DNA of 64,000 bases from CAZDUZ01 sp964508755 (GCA_964508755.1 CAZDUZ010000001.1:1-64000), one strand, 5' to 3'. Shown: positions 28,419 through 37,982, counted from the first letter of the stretch. A program made the numbers and translations. The notes: generated from the letters alone by a model not told the origin.

Positions 28419-29291
28419 ATGGGCGCATTGAATCCAGGAGACTTAATGAAAGACCACAAGGGAGTACTGGTGCCACTTGCTTTGGTTCTAGTAATCGTGC
28501 TTGGTATTGGTGCCTTTTTCGGTGAAGGTGGAGACTATCTTTCTTCCGGCGGTATTGAAAGTGAGAAAAATGAGCAGGAAGAAATTAATGAATCGAAGGA
28601 AACCTATTCATCTGCTCCCTCAATGCAAATAGATGAAGACGATGATTATATTGCCGTCATTGAAACAAATTTCGGTACGATAGAAGTCGATCTCTTAGAA
28701 AAAAACGCTCCGAAAACAGTAAACAATTTTGTGTTTCTTGCAGAAGATGGGTTCTACGACAACCTTACGTTTCATCGAGTTGTAGAGGGTTTTGTCATTC
28801 AAGGGGGTGATCCCAAAGGTGATGGAACGGGAAATCCTGGCTATGCATTTGGTGATGAGATCAATCCAGATTCAATCGGTTTAGATACGATATTGGTAAA
28901 GCAGGCTGATTTTCTTGCAGGTCTATACAGTACATGGAATGCTGCAACAATGGCCTACGCCCCGAATAATCTTCGTGAGCATGCAAATGATACGTTGGCA
29001 GACTTTTATGAGAATGAGGTTGGATATGATTATGATTATAGTATAAATAGTGTCCGGTTTGCTCCTGGGGTATTAGCTATGGCGAATTCGGGTCCAAATA
29101 CAAATGGCTCGCAGTTTTTCATTACCGTCGGAAATTCTGAACCAAGTCAGTTAAATGGGAGACATACCGTATTTGGAAAAGTACTCGATGGAATGGATGT
29201 TGTGGATGAAATAGCTGAAGTTCCCGTGGACAGAAATCAAAAGCCTATTGATACTGTACGTATTGAGTCTATTACCATTGAGAAACGGTAA
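28419..29291 (+). CDS. Membrane-anchored cyclophilin-type peptidyl-prolyl isomerase
   Basis: 290 aa. An N-terminal membrane anchor (about residues 18-36) is followed by a Ser/Glu-rich linker and a cyclophilin domain (about 78-290) with the signatures NFVFLAEDGFYDNLTFHRVV.., FVIQGGDP and NGSQFFI. The active-site Arg (FHRV) and Gln/Phe residues are present. An insertion of about 60 residues (about 150-205) separates the two halves of the domain, longer than in minimal cyclophilins. It should catalyse proline isomerisation of exported proteins outside the membrane. Start ATG 28419, or 28446; TATAAT at 28380-28385 is a likely -10 box. Confidence 0.88.
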   Translation: MGALNPGDLMKDHKGVLVPLALVLVIVLGIGAFFGEGGDYLSSGGIESEKNEQEEINESKETYSSAPSMQIDEDDDYIAVIETNFGTIEVDLLEKNAPKTVNNFVFLAEDGFYDNLTFHRVVEGFVIQGGDPKGDGTGNPGYAFGDEINPDSIGLDTILVKQADFLAGLYSTWNAATMAYAPNNLREHANDTLADFYENEVGYDYDYSINSVRFAPGVLAMANSGPNTNGSQFFITVGNSEPSQLNGRHTVFGKVLDGMDVVDEIAEVPVDRNQKPIDTVRIESITIEKR

Positions 29292-29298
29292 TGCTTCA

Positions 29299-29628
29299 TT
29301 AGTCCGCTAAGGGCATTGGAATGGTAGACAATTCGAGAAGGAGTTCTTCATTATCGTTTTCAGCTTTTCGTACTCTGAATTGATGACTGCATTCTGTGCA
29401 CTGATATGCAATTTGTGTATTTCCATTACGAACAAGTAGGCCAACGGGTTTCATGAGACCGTGACACTGAGCGCGCCGATCTCCCGGGTAAATGTCGACA
29501 TGCTTGGAATAGAGACATTGAGGACAATGGTCGGTATAACCGTCACCTTCAATCGAAAATCCACAGTTTTCACAAGCAAATGACTCGATCGTACGTTGAA
29601 ATTTTTTAGAAGGGAGTGGCAAATCCAT
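29299..29628 (-). CDS. RNHCP-domain zinc-ribbon protein
   Basis: The 109-aa protein has the RNHCP family signature DHCPQCLYSKHVD..PGDR..C.G.M.P(V/I)G and three CxxC pairs (about residues 19-22, 34-37 and 76-79), so zinc binding is likely. Function of the family is unknown. Its ATG overlaps the stop of the upstream retropepsin-like gene (TAATG), showing translational coupling. The pair is convergent with the cyclophilin gene. Confidence 0.8.
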   Translation of the reverse strand: MDLPLPSKKFQRTIESFACENCGFSIEGDGYTDHCPQCLYSKHVDIYPGDRRAQCHGLMKPVGLLVRNGNTQIAYQCTECSHQFRVRKAENDNEELLLELSTIPMPLAD

Positions 29629-29981
29629 TAAATGAGCATCGGAAGACCTCTTAATTTTCGATTAATGGGGTCAAGAATCAGACCAAACGTTTCTAAGGTC
29701 ACTGCACCCAGTAGAAAAATACCTGGATCACCAAAAACAACAGGAGAGGTTACTTTCTGGCCTTTATACTCAAAGGTTGCTTCACCGACTTGTTTCGTAA
29801 GTGTTTGCCCGTTTGCGAGTGAGAAATCCATTTTGCGTGTGGGAGATATTCCCAGCTTTTGCATAACCGTTTCATCTATAACTGAATAAATCGCACCGCT
29901 GTCCACCAAAAATTTGCGTGAAAACGTTTTCTTTGCATCGAGGGGATTTGAGATCTTGATCGTAATGAACGTAAGTCCCAT
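29628..29981 (-). CDS. Retropepsin-like clan AA aspartic protease
   Basis: About 117 aa from ATG 29981 (a longer frame starts at 30020). The motif LVDSGAIYSVID near residue 22 is the aspartic-protease D-S/T-G-A loop, and LLGAVTLETFGLILD is the conserved C-terminal hydrophobic-Gly pair of retropepsin-like domains (AF_0612-like family). It is a single domain, so it would act as a dimer. It has no signal peptide and is coupled to the RNHCP gene. The substrate is unknown; whether it processes its neighbour is only a guess. Confidence 0.8.
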   Translation of the reverse strand: MGLTFITIKISNPLDAKKTFSRKFLVDSGAIYSVIDETVMQKLGISPTRKMDFSLANGQTLTKQVGEATFEYKGQKVTSPVVFGDPGIFLLGAVTLETFGLILDPINRKLRGLPMLI

Positions 29982-30111
29982 AACATCATTATAGCATACC
30001 CAAGAACCGATAGTGTACATTCAATTCGGTCTTGTAGGTTATTACTGAAAGAGAAAACTGAATCTTGATTTTTCATACTGTTTTCATCTTGACCAAGTAC
30101 TATTCAATATT

Positions 30112-30795
30112 ATGAATGTGATGCAACATATTGGTAAAAATAAGAAGGTTATGATCCTGATTACGATTGGACTTTGCATGATTCTCGTAAGCGGAGTAGG
30201 AATGTATGTATTGCGAGACAGTAAAGACAATACTGAATTGACGAATTCTTGGATTAATAGCGAAATCAATATGGTGGAAATCGAGGATGTATCTGGAGAT
30301 TCGACTTCCGAAGTGACCAATACCTGTACTGGTCATTGGATTGATGTTTCTGGAAGTGTCGTAAATTCAGGTATTTATTGTCTCGAATCGACAAAAACAA
30401 TTGCAGATGCGCTTGATAAAGCGGGAGGTCTTCGCGAAGAAGCTTGCCTTCAGTGGATCGAAAGAAGTCTTAACCGTGCAGAATTGATAACACCTTCAAA
30501 GAAACTATACATACCCTCAAAAAGTGATAGTGAATGTCTGGAACTGAATATTATATCTACTAATGAAAGTTTGACTTCGCCTGCATCTACTTCCAATAAA
30601 GGTATCTGCTCAAATGGTTTAATAAATATTAACAGTGCTGATGCAACGCTGCTGGATACTTTACCGAATGTCGGACCCTCCCTCGCAGGAAAAATCATCG
30701 ATGCACGACCATATAAGTCACTCAATGATTTAAAAAACATTGGGGGTATTGGAGAAGCAACGTATGGAAAAATTGCTCCTTTGATTTGCCTGTAG
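30112..30795 (+). CDS. comEA: Competence protein ComEA
   Basis: The 227-aa protein has an N-terminal membrane anchor (about 12-32), an SLBB-type domain (about 75-140, IDVSGSVVNSGIYCL..) and a C-terminal helix-hairpin-helix DNA-binding domain (about 165-227, INSADATLLDTLPNVGPSLAGKII). ComEA binds incoming double-stranded DNA outside the membrane and hands it to ComEC, encoded next with a 10-nt overlap. A TACTAT box ends 8 nt before the ATG, compatible with a leaderless mRNA. Confidence 0.92.
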   Translation: MNVMQHIGKNKKVMILITIGLCMILVSGVGMYVLRDSKDNTELTNSWINSEINMVEIEDVSGDSTSEVTNTCTGHWIDVSGSVVNSGIYCLESTKTIADALDKAGGLREEACLQWIERSLNRAELITPSKKLYIPSKSDSECLELNIISTNESLTSPASTSNKGICSNGLININSADATLLDTLPNVGPSLAGKIIDARPYKSLNDLKNIGGIGEATYGKIAPLICL

Positions 30796-32336
30796 AGGTG
30801 TCTGATGTATCAAGTCTTAAATTTATAGATATTCCCCCAATTGTGTTATTTTCGCTTGCTGTTGGTGTTGCCTCGGCATTTGCACGGCCTTATTTTGTGG
30901 CTATTCTTCTCGTTGTTGTCACTCTTTTGTGCATAGTTCTCAAAATGAAGCTGTGGGGGGCTGTGGGAGGGGTTGCGTGCATCTTACTTCGTATGTTGCT
31001 CGTAAGTTCATATGATATTTCTGATGAACATATATCTCACCACAATGGGAAGTACGGATGCTTTCTGGGATATGTAGGTAGGGAAATAGTGGCAAAAGAA
31101 TCGTCGGTAAGAGCTATGGTCGAAGTCAACTACCTCTGTACTCCTGGAAGCAATAAAGTTGACGGGGAAGATTGTGTATCCGCGGCAGGAAAGGTTCTCG
31201 TCTGGTTTCCAAGATATGCCACTATTCGCTATGGAGAATTATGGCATTTTTGCGGTGTTCTGGAGGAGCCTCCGCCAGAAGTAAACGGATTTCCATATGC
31301 ACAGTATCTAGAAGAAAAAAACGTGTTTTCGTTGATGTATCGATGTACCGCGGAAAATTATTCAAACCGAAGAGGGAATGCTGTAGATCTTCTTTTCTGG
31401 GATATCGGCGATTTTCTTGGAAACCGTATTGAGCAGAGGCTTCCTGAACCTCACGCATCCCTCATGTCTGGCATGCTTTTTGGTTTTAGATCGGATCAAT
31501 TTCCTGATTTTTCGCAGAACCTACAGCGGACAGGAGTCACTCATGTCATCGCAGCTTCTGGTTTTAATGTTTCAATTGTTATGACTTTTATTAATGCACT
31601 AACGTCATTTCTTCCAAGGAAGTCGCGGGTGGCGGTATCCATCGTGAGTGCATGGGCATTCTCTTTGATTGCGGGAGGTAGTATTCCGGTTATTCGTGCT
31701 GCATTAATGTCAACGTACTCTTCGGTTGGTTCGTTAGTTGGATTTACTCCGTCAGCTCGTGTCTCTCTTATGTTTACCGGAGCATTACTCCTATTGGTGA
31801 GCCCGGATTATATGAGCGATATCAGTTTCCAGCTTTCTTATGCTTCAACTGCAGGGCTTTTATACATACTTCCCGTACTTGAGAGTTTACTGAATAAGTG
31901 GTGGAGAAATGTTTTTGAAAACGGTTTAGTAACAATTGCAGCAATGATAGCAACAACACCAATAAGTCTGTATCACTTCGGTACATTTTCACTTGTGTCT
32001 CTACCAGCGAATATGCTGATACTTCCTCTTGTTACGCCTTCAATGATCGCGGGAGCAGTCATTTGTGTGATTCCAGGCGGTATGAAAGGCGTTCTTGGTC
32101 TAATTTCTTTGGTGTCCTGGGTGCCTCTCGATATATTTGAGAAGGTTGTAAATTGGCTTTCTGGAGTCGATAACGCGATGGTTGAGGTAGGAAGTCCATC
32201 ATTTATTATGGTCTTGTTGTTCTACTGTGGCGTGGGGTTGTTTCTATTGTGGGTGGATAAGTGGAAGAAGTCTACTTCCTCAATATTTCCAGGAGGTAAT
32301 TATGCTGAGTTGCTCGTTGGAAGGGCTTGTTTGTGA
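30786..32336 (+). CDS. comEC: ComEC, membrane-channel part (DUF4131 + competence domain)
   Basis: The 516-aa polytopic membrane protein has N-terminal spans, an OB-like DUF4131 region (about 80-185) and the ComEC/Rec2 competence domain (about 230-490) with the motif GVTHVIAASGFNVS and the long hydrophobic helices of the DNA channel. The start is TTG overlapping the comEA stop. The metallo-beta-lactamase domain that normally follows is encoded by a separate overlapping gene, so ComEC is split at the domain border. It should carry single-stranded DNA across the membrane. Confidence 0.88.
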   Translation: MPVEVSDVSSLKFIDIPPIVLFSLAVGVASAFARPYFVAILLVVVTLLCIVLKMKLWGAVGGVACILLRMLLVSSYDISDEHISHHNGKYGCFLGYVGREIVAKESSVRAMVEVNYLCTPGSNKVDGEDCVSAAGKVLVWFPRYATIRYGELWHFCGVLEEPPPEVNGFPYAQYLEEKNVFSLMYRCTAENYSNRRGNAVDLLFWDIGDFLGNRIEQRLPEPHASLMSGMLFGFRSDQFPDFSQNLQRTGVTHVIAASGFNVSIVMTFINALTSFLPRKSRVAVSIVSAWAFSLIAGGSIPVIRAALMSTYSSVGSLVGFTPSARVSLMFTGALLLLVSPDYMSDISFQLSYASTAGLLYILPVLESLLNKWWRNVFENGLVTIAAMIATTPISLYHFGTFSLVSLPANMLILPLVTPSMIAGAVICVIPGGMKGVLGLISLVSWVPLDIFEKVVNWLSGVDNAMVEVGSPSFIMVLLFYCGVGLFLLWVDKWKKSTSSIFPGGNYAELLVGRACL

Positions 32337-33238
32337 GAATCAATTGGTTGAAATCTGTGTTATATGGTTCGGGGCTTCTGATTTGGGTTCTTATTTATCA
32401 GACGCCTTTGATTGTTTCGGGCGCAAAGGTTTCATTCCTTGATGTAGGGCAGGGAGATTCTATACTTATTCGAAGTGGTAAAGGTCAAACGGTTCTTATT
32501 GATGGAGGACCAGATGTATCGGTAATAACAGAACTTGGAACCGTTCTCCCTGTATGGGAAAGAGAGATCGATATTGTTGTGTTAACTCACGCGCATGATG
32601 ATCACTTGTTGGGACTATTCGACGTGCTGAAGCGTTTTTCAGTAAAAGTTGTTATTGTAAGAGAAAAGACGTGCGATAGCAAAGTATGTCATGAATTGCT
32701 AATGTTGTGTAAAGAGCTTGAAATCAAAATCTTAGATCTTGATTCCCTTGAACCTCCGTATCAGATAGTGTTGGATGATCTGTCTCTTTCCTTTTGGTGG
32801 TCTAAGAATGAAACACTACTCGATAATATAAATAACAGTTCAGTCGTGACTGTTCTTTTTCATGAATCGGGGCGATTTTCTGCGATACTGACAGGAGACT
32901 TAGAAGAAGGCGCTGAATATGAATTAATTAACGCATCTTCATTTTGGTATCAAATTGTTGCTACACATGTCACTCGAAGTTCTTCAAGCTTATTTACTGT
33001 GCTGAAAGCAGGTCATCATTGTTCACGTACCGCTAGTTCTGATGATTTTCTTCGTACGACAAAGCCTCTGTATGTTTTATGCAGTTTGGGAAAGGATAAC
33101 CGTTTTGGTCATCCTCACGAAGAGACAATTGAAAGACTTCGAAATACCGAAAGTACTGTATTACGGACTGATCTTGATGGACGGGTAACTTTTTATATAG
33201 AAAACGGTAGGGTTGAAAGGGAGAGATTGGGCAGGTAG
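32327..33238 (+). CDS. ComEC C-terminal metallo-beta-lactamase domain as a separate protein
   Basis: The 303-aa protein starts with TTG, overlapping the end of the previous gene by 10 nt in another frame. One N-terminal membrane span (about 8-28) is followed by a metallo-beta-lactamase fold: LDVGQGDSILI, the metal site THAHDDHLLG near 88, an LTGDLE motif near 190 and AGHHCSRTASSD near 228. This is the nuclease-like domain of ComEC, thought to degrade the non-transported strand. The overlap implies coupled translation. Splitting is either natural or the result of an old frameshift that became fixed; both halves look intact. Confidence 0.85.
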   Translation: MFVRINWLKSVLYGSGLLIWVLIYQTPLIVSGAKVSFLDVGQGDSILIRSGKGQTVLIDGGPDVSVITELGTVLPVWEREIDIVVLTHAHDDHLLGLFDVLKRFSVKVVIVREKTCDSKVCHELLMLCKELEIKILDLDSLEPPYQIVLDDLSLSFWWSKNETLLDNINNSSVVTVLFHESGRFSAILTGDLEEGAEYELINASSFWYQIVATHVTRSSSSLFTVLKAGHHCSRTASSDDFLRTTKPLYVLCSLGKDNRFGHPHEETIERLRNTESTVLRTDLDGRVTFYIENGRVERERLGR

Positions 33239-33397
33239 GGGGTGAAACTGCAATATCGATAGAATTTCTTTGTACTATTATTACGTTACATTCCCTTCCT
33301 ATGGTAAAATAGCGCGTCGTACGAAAATATGCACTGGCTGTACTGTGAAAGGGTAGTTTGCTTGAGTTTTGGCTTACCTATTGCAAGCTCTTCGTAT

Positions 33398-33470
33398 GCA
33401 CCTGTAGCTCAGTGGATAGAGCAACTGCCTTCTAAGCAGTAGGTCGTCGGTTCGAATCCGACCGGGTGCG
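33398..33470 (+). tRNA. tRNA-Arg(TCT)
   Basis: Acceptor GCACCTG/CGGGTGC with discriminator G, anticodon stem ACTGC/GCAGT and loop CTTCTAA. CCA is not encoded. It is the first of three tRNA-Arg genes preceding the argS T-box. Confidence 0.96.
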
Positions 33471-33533
33471 TATGTAAAAAAGGCCTGCTGAATACGGAGT
33501 ATGTATTGTTCGTGAGATGCTCAAGTTGCATGT

Positions 33534-33606
33534 GCATCCATAGCTCAACGGATAGAGCACTGGTTTGCGGAACCAGAGGTTAGAGGTTCGAATCCTCTTG
33601 GATGCG
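33534..33606 (+). tRNA. tRNA-Arg(GCG)
   Basis: Acceptor GCATCCA/TGGATGC with discriminator G, anticodon stem CTGGT/ACCAG and loop TTGCGGA. G34 reads CGC and CGU directly, so no A-to-I34 editing is needed. It is the Watson-Crick partner of the T-box specifier CGC downstream. Confidence 0.95.
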
Positions 33607-33656
33607 TTTTTTGATAAACAGTTTCTATCAGAATATTAACGGAGAATGTTGTATTA

Positions 33657-33730
<74 letters not shown>

Positions 33731-33798
33731 TATAATACATTTAGTTTGTGTCGCTTCGTTCATTTTGTTATACTTTTCTTTAGAATAAAAATAGATAA

Positions 33799-34047
33799 CG
33801 AGTAGAGAAGTAACTTTCGAATGCTGATTCAGCAACCGGGGATGTTGGAAGCCCGGCAGCTGCGGGAGTGAACGCACTGCTTGTTTGTTTACTAATTTGG
33901 ATAACACCTGAAATTGAGTGTGTTATCACAAGAGTGTGTCGTCTGGATTCTTTTTACCATTCAGATGGCAAATTCGGGTGGTACCGCGGGAAGAAGTAGA
34001 AAGCTCCCGTCCCGTTGTCAAATTGTGGCGATGGGGCGGGAGCTTTT
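33799..34047 (+). promoter_or_regulatory. T-box riboswitch, arginine-specific (controls argS)
   Basis: Stem I is closed by CGAGTAG (33799-33805) with CTGCTTG (33877-33883). Its specifier loop has the S-turn AGTA (33809-33812) opposite GAA (33870-33872), followed by the specifier CGC (33873-33875), an Arg codon. The T-box core GGGTGGTACCGCGGG is at 33976-33990, with the bulge TGGT that reads the tRNA 3' end. The terminator follows at 34000-34047. Uncharged tRNA-Arg should stabilise the antiterminator and turn on argS. Confidence 0.93.
34000..34047 (+). terminator. T-box terminator before argS
   Basis: AAAGCTCCCGTCCC pairs with GGGGCGGGAGCTTTTT-type sequence, one of the strongest hairpins in the window, followed by TTTTT. 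Confidence 0.9.
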
Positions 34048-34114
34048 TGTATTGATATTTAAAAACTCTCATTTCTTAAACGGCCATATCACTTTAAATT
34101 AATGCGCGATTGTA

Positions 34115-36721
34115 ATGAAATTCAAGATTAGTCCTGAGTTATTAAGTAAGTATCCGACTGTCTGTGAGTACATAGTTGTTGCACGTGAAGTGAACAACGA
34201 GATTGCCGGTAAGTCTATTGTGGATAGAATGTCTGTTGTGACGCATGAGATAAAGGAAAAAGGTAAGGAGTTGTTGAATAATGAACGGTATTCGCGATGG
34301 GAGCGTGTCTATGAAGAGATGGCTCGTACTGCTTCTTTGAAACCCTCTGATTTCCACGCGTCTCATGTAGCTTTGACAAAACGTGCTTTTTCTGGAAAAG
34401 GGCTACCTAATATTAATCCTCTTGTCAATTTTTATAACATGTACTCTCTTAAATATGGAGTTCCCTTTGGTGGGGAGGATCTTTCCACTGTATACGGAGA
34501 TCTTATTCTTACTGTATCTAAGGGTGGTGACCTTTATAAGGGTATTGGAGAAAGCATTGTCGAAAAGACAAACGCAGGAGAGGTGACTTGGAAAGATGAT
34601 TACTCAGTAACCTGTAGACTGTGGAATTGGAGGCAAAGTGACCGGACGAAAATTACACGAAACAGCAAGGATATTTATTTCATTATTGATGGATTTACAG
34701 ACCTTCCTGATGTCGAGTATGAGAAATTAGTCACTGATTTTTGCCATGAAGTCCAAACGGTATTTGGTGCAAAAGTTGAGTACGGGAAGATCTCCGCGGA
34801 ATCACCTGAGTTTGAAGTGAATTATGTTACAAAAAGTGTTTCTGGTATCGATGCAGAGACAGAAATGTCTTCCAAAAGTGCGTCAGGAAAAGCTAAGAAT
34901 AAAAACACTGATAAAACAAAGAAAATTCTACAAAGAAAGGCTGCAATGCTGGGATTAAAAGATGGGAGTCATCTTTCAGAGAGAGTCACAGCCATTGTAG
35001 ATGAAATTATTGGGGAACATAATGGTGGTGGATCATCCACCCTGTCATTGTCGCAAAACTCTCCGTTTGGTGATTTTTCAACGACTCTCGCACTGAAGCG
35101 TGCATCTGTATTGAAAAAATCTCCACAAGAAATTGCTCAGGAAATGGTACAAAAACTGGTATCAGATCCAAAAGGACAGTCGCTTTTTTCGAGTGTAAGT
35201 GCGGCACCGAATGGATTCATTAATCTTACCTTGTTAGATTCAGTACTTGTTGATGAGTTGGTTTCTGCATACAGAAAAAAAGATAGCTTTGGCAACTCTG
35301 AAGTAGGGGAAAACCGGACAATTCTAATTGAAAGTCCTTCCATTAATCCAAATGCCGCCGCGCATATCGGCCATCTTTTAAATCTTTTTATCGGTAGGGC
35401 GTTGGGAAGGTTATTTACGAAGGTTGGATTTGATGTCAAGGTCGATAACCTCATTAATGATCGTGGGATTAAGATTTGTATGGCAATGTGGGGGGTAGCT
35501 AATCTCTCAGAGTCTAGTAATCCTACTGAGGCTGGTTTAAAGCCAGATCAATTTGTCGGGTTATCGTATGTGAAGGCAAAACAGCTTTATAATGAGGATT
35601 CTTCAGTGAAAGAAGAGATTCAGCAGATGCTTCGGGATTGGGAGGAAGGCAAACCTGAGGTGATGGAACTTTGGAAAAAGGTCGTCGGATGGGCCTATGA
35701 AGGACATAGACTGACATTTGAAAGACTGGATGAGGTAGAGGGTCATCTTTGGCTTGAGAGCGAAATATACAAAGGCGGGAAAGATGTGATTCAGTCATAT
35801 CTCGGTAAAGGAGTAATAGAAAAACTACCCGATGGCGCGGTTATTGGACGTTTAGAAGAAAAATATGGAATCCCTGATGTAATTCTTCTGAGGGCCGATG
35901 GGACAAGTTTGTATGAAACGCAGGATATCTACTTGACGATGTTGAAGGTGAAGAAATTCAATCCCTGGAAGGCTATATGGGTTGTCGGTAATGAGCAGAT
36001 TGCACATTTTCAGAAGCTTTTCGCACTATTTGAAGCACTCGAAATACTGAACGTGGATAATTTGTATCATATGGGATACGGAATTGTTGTTGATAAAAAG
36101 GGAATCAAGATAGGGAAAAATGCAGCCGATGCCACCGCAGATACCGTTCTCGATCAGATGCGAGACATGGCGTTGTCGATTATGAAAGAGCGAAAAATTA
36201 AAAGAACGTTGGAAGATGAAGGGGATATTGCTGAAGCTGTGGGACAGGGAGCCCTCAGGTATGCGTTTCTTTCAAAAGATCCCTTTCTTGGCACGGTGTA
36301 CGATCCTGAGTCTGCTCTTTCATTTACTGGTAGAAGCGGGCCATATATTATGTATGCCTATACAAGAGCAAAAAACGTGCTAGGAAAGGTATATAAAGAT
36401 ACTGCTCACGATGAGGGTAAAGAGGTAGACTCTCTCTTGAGTGAAGATATTTCTTTATCACCTGAAGAGAAATCGCTTGCTCTTTCTATACTGCAGTACC
36501 CGGAGATCATTCTTTCTGCTGCTAATGCGTATGCTCCAAATGTTGTTGCAGAGTACTTGTACAAACTTGCAAGACAATTCAGCAATTTCTACGAAAAGAT
36601 GCCTATTGCTTCGGCAGAAGGAAACGAACGCCATCTGAGAATTCTTCTTACATCTCTTACGAGTACGATTCTCAAGGATGGTTTATCAATCCTAGGAATA
36701 AGAACACTTGAGAATATGTAA
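34115..36721 (+). CDS. argS: Arginyl-tRNA synthetase with an N-terminal B3/4 domain
   Basis: 868 aa, against about 560 for typical ArgRS. Residues about 55-235 form a B3/4 domain (LPNINPLVNFYNMYSLKYGVP, GEVTWKDD, CRLWNWRQSDRTKIT), as in the editing part of PheT and in free-standing B3/4 proteins. A lysine/serine-rich linker (about 245-275) leads to a complete class Ia ArgRS: the N-terminal additional domain (about 285-390), HIGH (AAHIGHLLN, about 415-420), the catalytic core, a degenerate KMSKS region (GIKIGKN), and a DALR anticodon-binding domain (about 745-868). It is controlled by the T-box. The B3/4 domain may edit mischarged tRNA. Confidence 0.9.
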   Translation: MKFKISPELLSKYPTVCEYIVVAREVNNEIAGKSIVDRMSVVTHEIKEKGKELLNNERYSRWERVYEEMARTASLKPSDFHASHVALTKRAFSGKGLPNINPLVNFYNMYSLKYGVPFGGEDLSTVYGDLILTVSKGGDLYKGIGESIVEKTNAGEVTWKDDYSVTCRLWNWRQSDRTKITRNSKDIYFIIDGFTDLPDVEYEKLVTDFCHEVQTVFGAKVEYGKISAESPEFEVNYVTKSVSGIDAETEMSSKSASGKAKNKNTDKTKKILQRKAAMLGLKDGSHLSERVTAIVDEIIGEHNGGGSSTLSLSQNSPFGDFSTTLALKRASVLKKSPQEIAQEMVQKLVSDPKGQSLFSSVSAAPNGFINLTLLDSVLVDELVSAYRKKDSFGNSEVGENRTILIESPSINPNAAAHIGHLLNLFIGRALGRLFTKVGFDVKVDNLINDRGIKICMAMWGVANLSESSNPTEAGLKPDQFVGLSYVKAKQLYNEDSSVKEEIQQMLRDWEEGKPEVMELWKKVVGWAYEGHRLTFERLDEVEGHLWLESEIYKGGKDVIQSYLGKGVIEKLPDGAVIGRLEEKYGIPDVILLRADGTSLYETQDIYLTMLKVKKFNPWKAIWVVGNEQIAHFQKLFALFEALEILNVDNLYHMGYGIVVDKKGIKIGKNAADATADTVLDQMRDMALSIMKERKIKRTLEDEGDIAEAVGQGALRYAFLSKDPFLGTVYDPESALSFTGRSGPYIMYAYTRAKNVLGKVYKDTAHDEGKEVDSLLSEDISLSPEEKSLALSILQYPEIILSAANAYAPNVVAEYLYKLARQFSNFYEKMPIASAEGNERHLRILLTSLTSTILKDGLSILGIRTLENM

Positions 36722-36765
36722 ATTGCTGAACTCGTACATACTGTTCTGATTTGGTAGTATGAGGT

Positions 36766-37836
36766 ATGCGTGGTTTTCTTCGTTGGTCTACAATTATTCC
36801 GATGTATTTAATCATATTTGCTTTTGCTACCTTGATTTCTTGGTCATATGTGTCAACGGGGACAAGTATCTTTGAGGTTGTAGATTATACGATCTCCTCG
36901 CTAAATCCAAATGAGGACGTTTCGGTTGTTCGTTCTGGCATGAATGAAGATGAACAACAGGTTCTTGGAAGTACGGTCGCTTTTCCCTTGAATACGGAAT
37001 TACCTAGTTATACTCCGTCTGAGCTCTTTATCATCTCTAATGGACGAACGGTTGTCATTCCTTCAGGTACGGTATCTCAATTGATTCGGAGTGACTGTAG
37101 TGCGTCAGAAGGGTCTTGTTTGAAGGTACTTCCCTGTGTTGATGTCGATGCAGTAAGTGCATATGTTGCTACCACGTTACTTGGAATTCTCGATAGCGCT
37201 CAGCAAAAGCTAGTTGCACAAAATGAATATGGCAGTTTTTCTTATATTGCAGATGATTATCAGATAAACCGAAAGTTACTTATCTTTGATATTGTTACCG
37301 AATTGACCCTTCAAATAGAGGAATTTCATCGTAGCGTTTGTGTAGATGCAGAAGCATCTCTGGAAGACATTCCTATAAAAAGCAAACCGTTGGAAATAAA
37401 TGTAAGATCCATGATTTCAGCTGGAACTGATGGTACATATGCACCTCACTACCTAGAGATTGATGATTCACAGCAAATGCTTTACGTGTGGAAGAATGGT
37501 CACATTTCTAAGGCATACCGTGTTTCAGGATTCTATGATGAATATGCAGTCTCTGGAGTATTTAACATCAAGAATAAAGCAAAAAATGCCTGGTCTCCCA
37601 TTGCTGAAAAATGGATGCCATGGTGGATGGCTTTTTACTATGATGGACGACAAGATGCTTGGCTTGGGATTCACGAGCTGGTGTATTGGACTGATAGCAA
37701 TGGGGTGTATCATGAAGAAAGCTCTGACAGCATAGGAAAAAAGAAAAGTGGAGGGTGTGTTCGGCTTGATCGAGGACTGGCACAGGAATTGTATGACGAT
37801 ACTCCGGTAGGCACACCTGTGCTCATTCATCCTTGA
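36766..37836 (+). CDS. Membrane-anchored L,D-transpeptidase (YkuD family)
   Basis: The 356-aa protein has an N-terminal membrane span (about 9-30), a long poorly conserved stalk and a C-terminal YkuD domain (about 225-356) with IHELVYW (His near 303) and the active-site segment SGGCVRL (Cys near 331). The usual motif is SHGCVRL, so a Gly replaces the motif His. It should form or anchor 3-3 peptidoglycan cross-links outside the membrane. TAGTAT lies 5 nt before the ATG, suggesting a leaderless mRNA. Confidence 0.85.
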   Translation: MRGFLRWSTIIPMYLIIFAFATLISWSYVSTGTSIFEVVDYTISSLNPNEDVSVVRSGMNEDEQQVLGSTVAFPLNTELPSYTPSELFIISNGRTVVIPSGTVSQLIRSDCSASEGSCLKVLPCVDVDAVSAYVATTLLGILDSAQQKLVAQNEYGSFSYIADDYQINRKLLIFDIVTELTLQIEEFHRSVCVDAEASLEDIPIKSKPLEINVRSMISAGTDGTYAPHYLEIDDSQQMLYVWKNGHISKAYRVSGFYDEYAVSGVFNIKNKAKNAWSPIAEKWMPWWMAFYYDGRQDAWLGIHELVYWTDSNGVYHEESSDSIGKKKSGGCVRLDRGLAQELYDDTPVGTPVLIHP

Positions 37837-37982
37837 AACGGGTGATTATCGATTAGAATGCAAAAGTTTAGTACCTGAATTACTATGTGAGTGTAAATAC
37901 TGTTAATGATTCTCTAAGTCTTAATGTATAGTGTACAATACTGCAGATCGTACACTCGATCATGGGTGATCGTTAGAATTTT

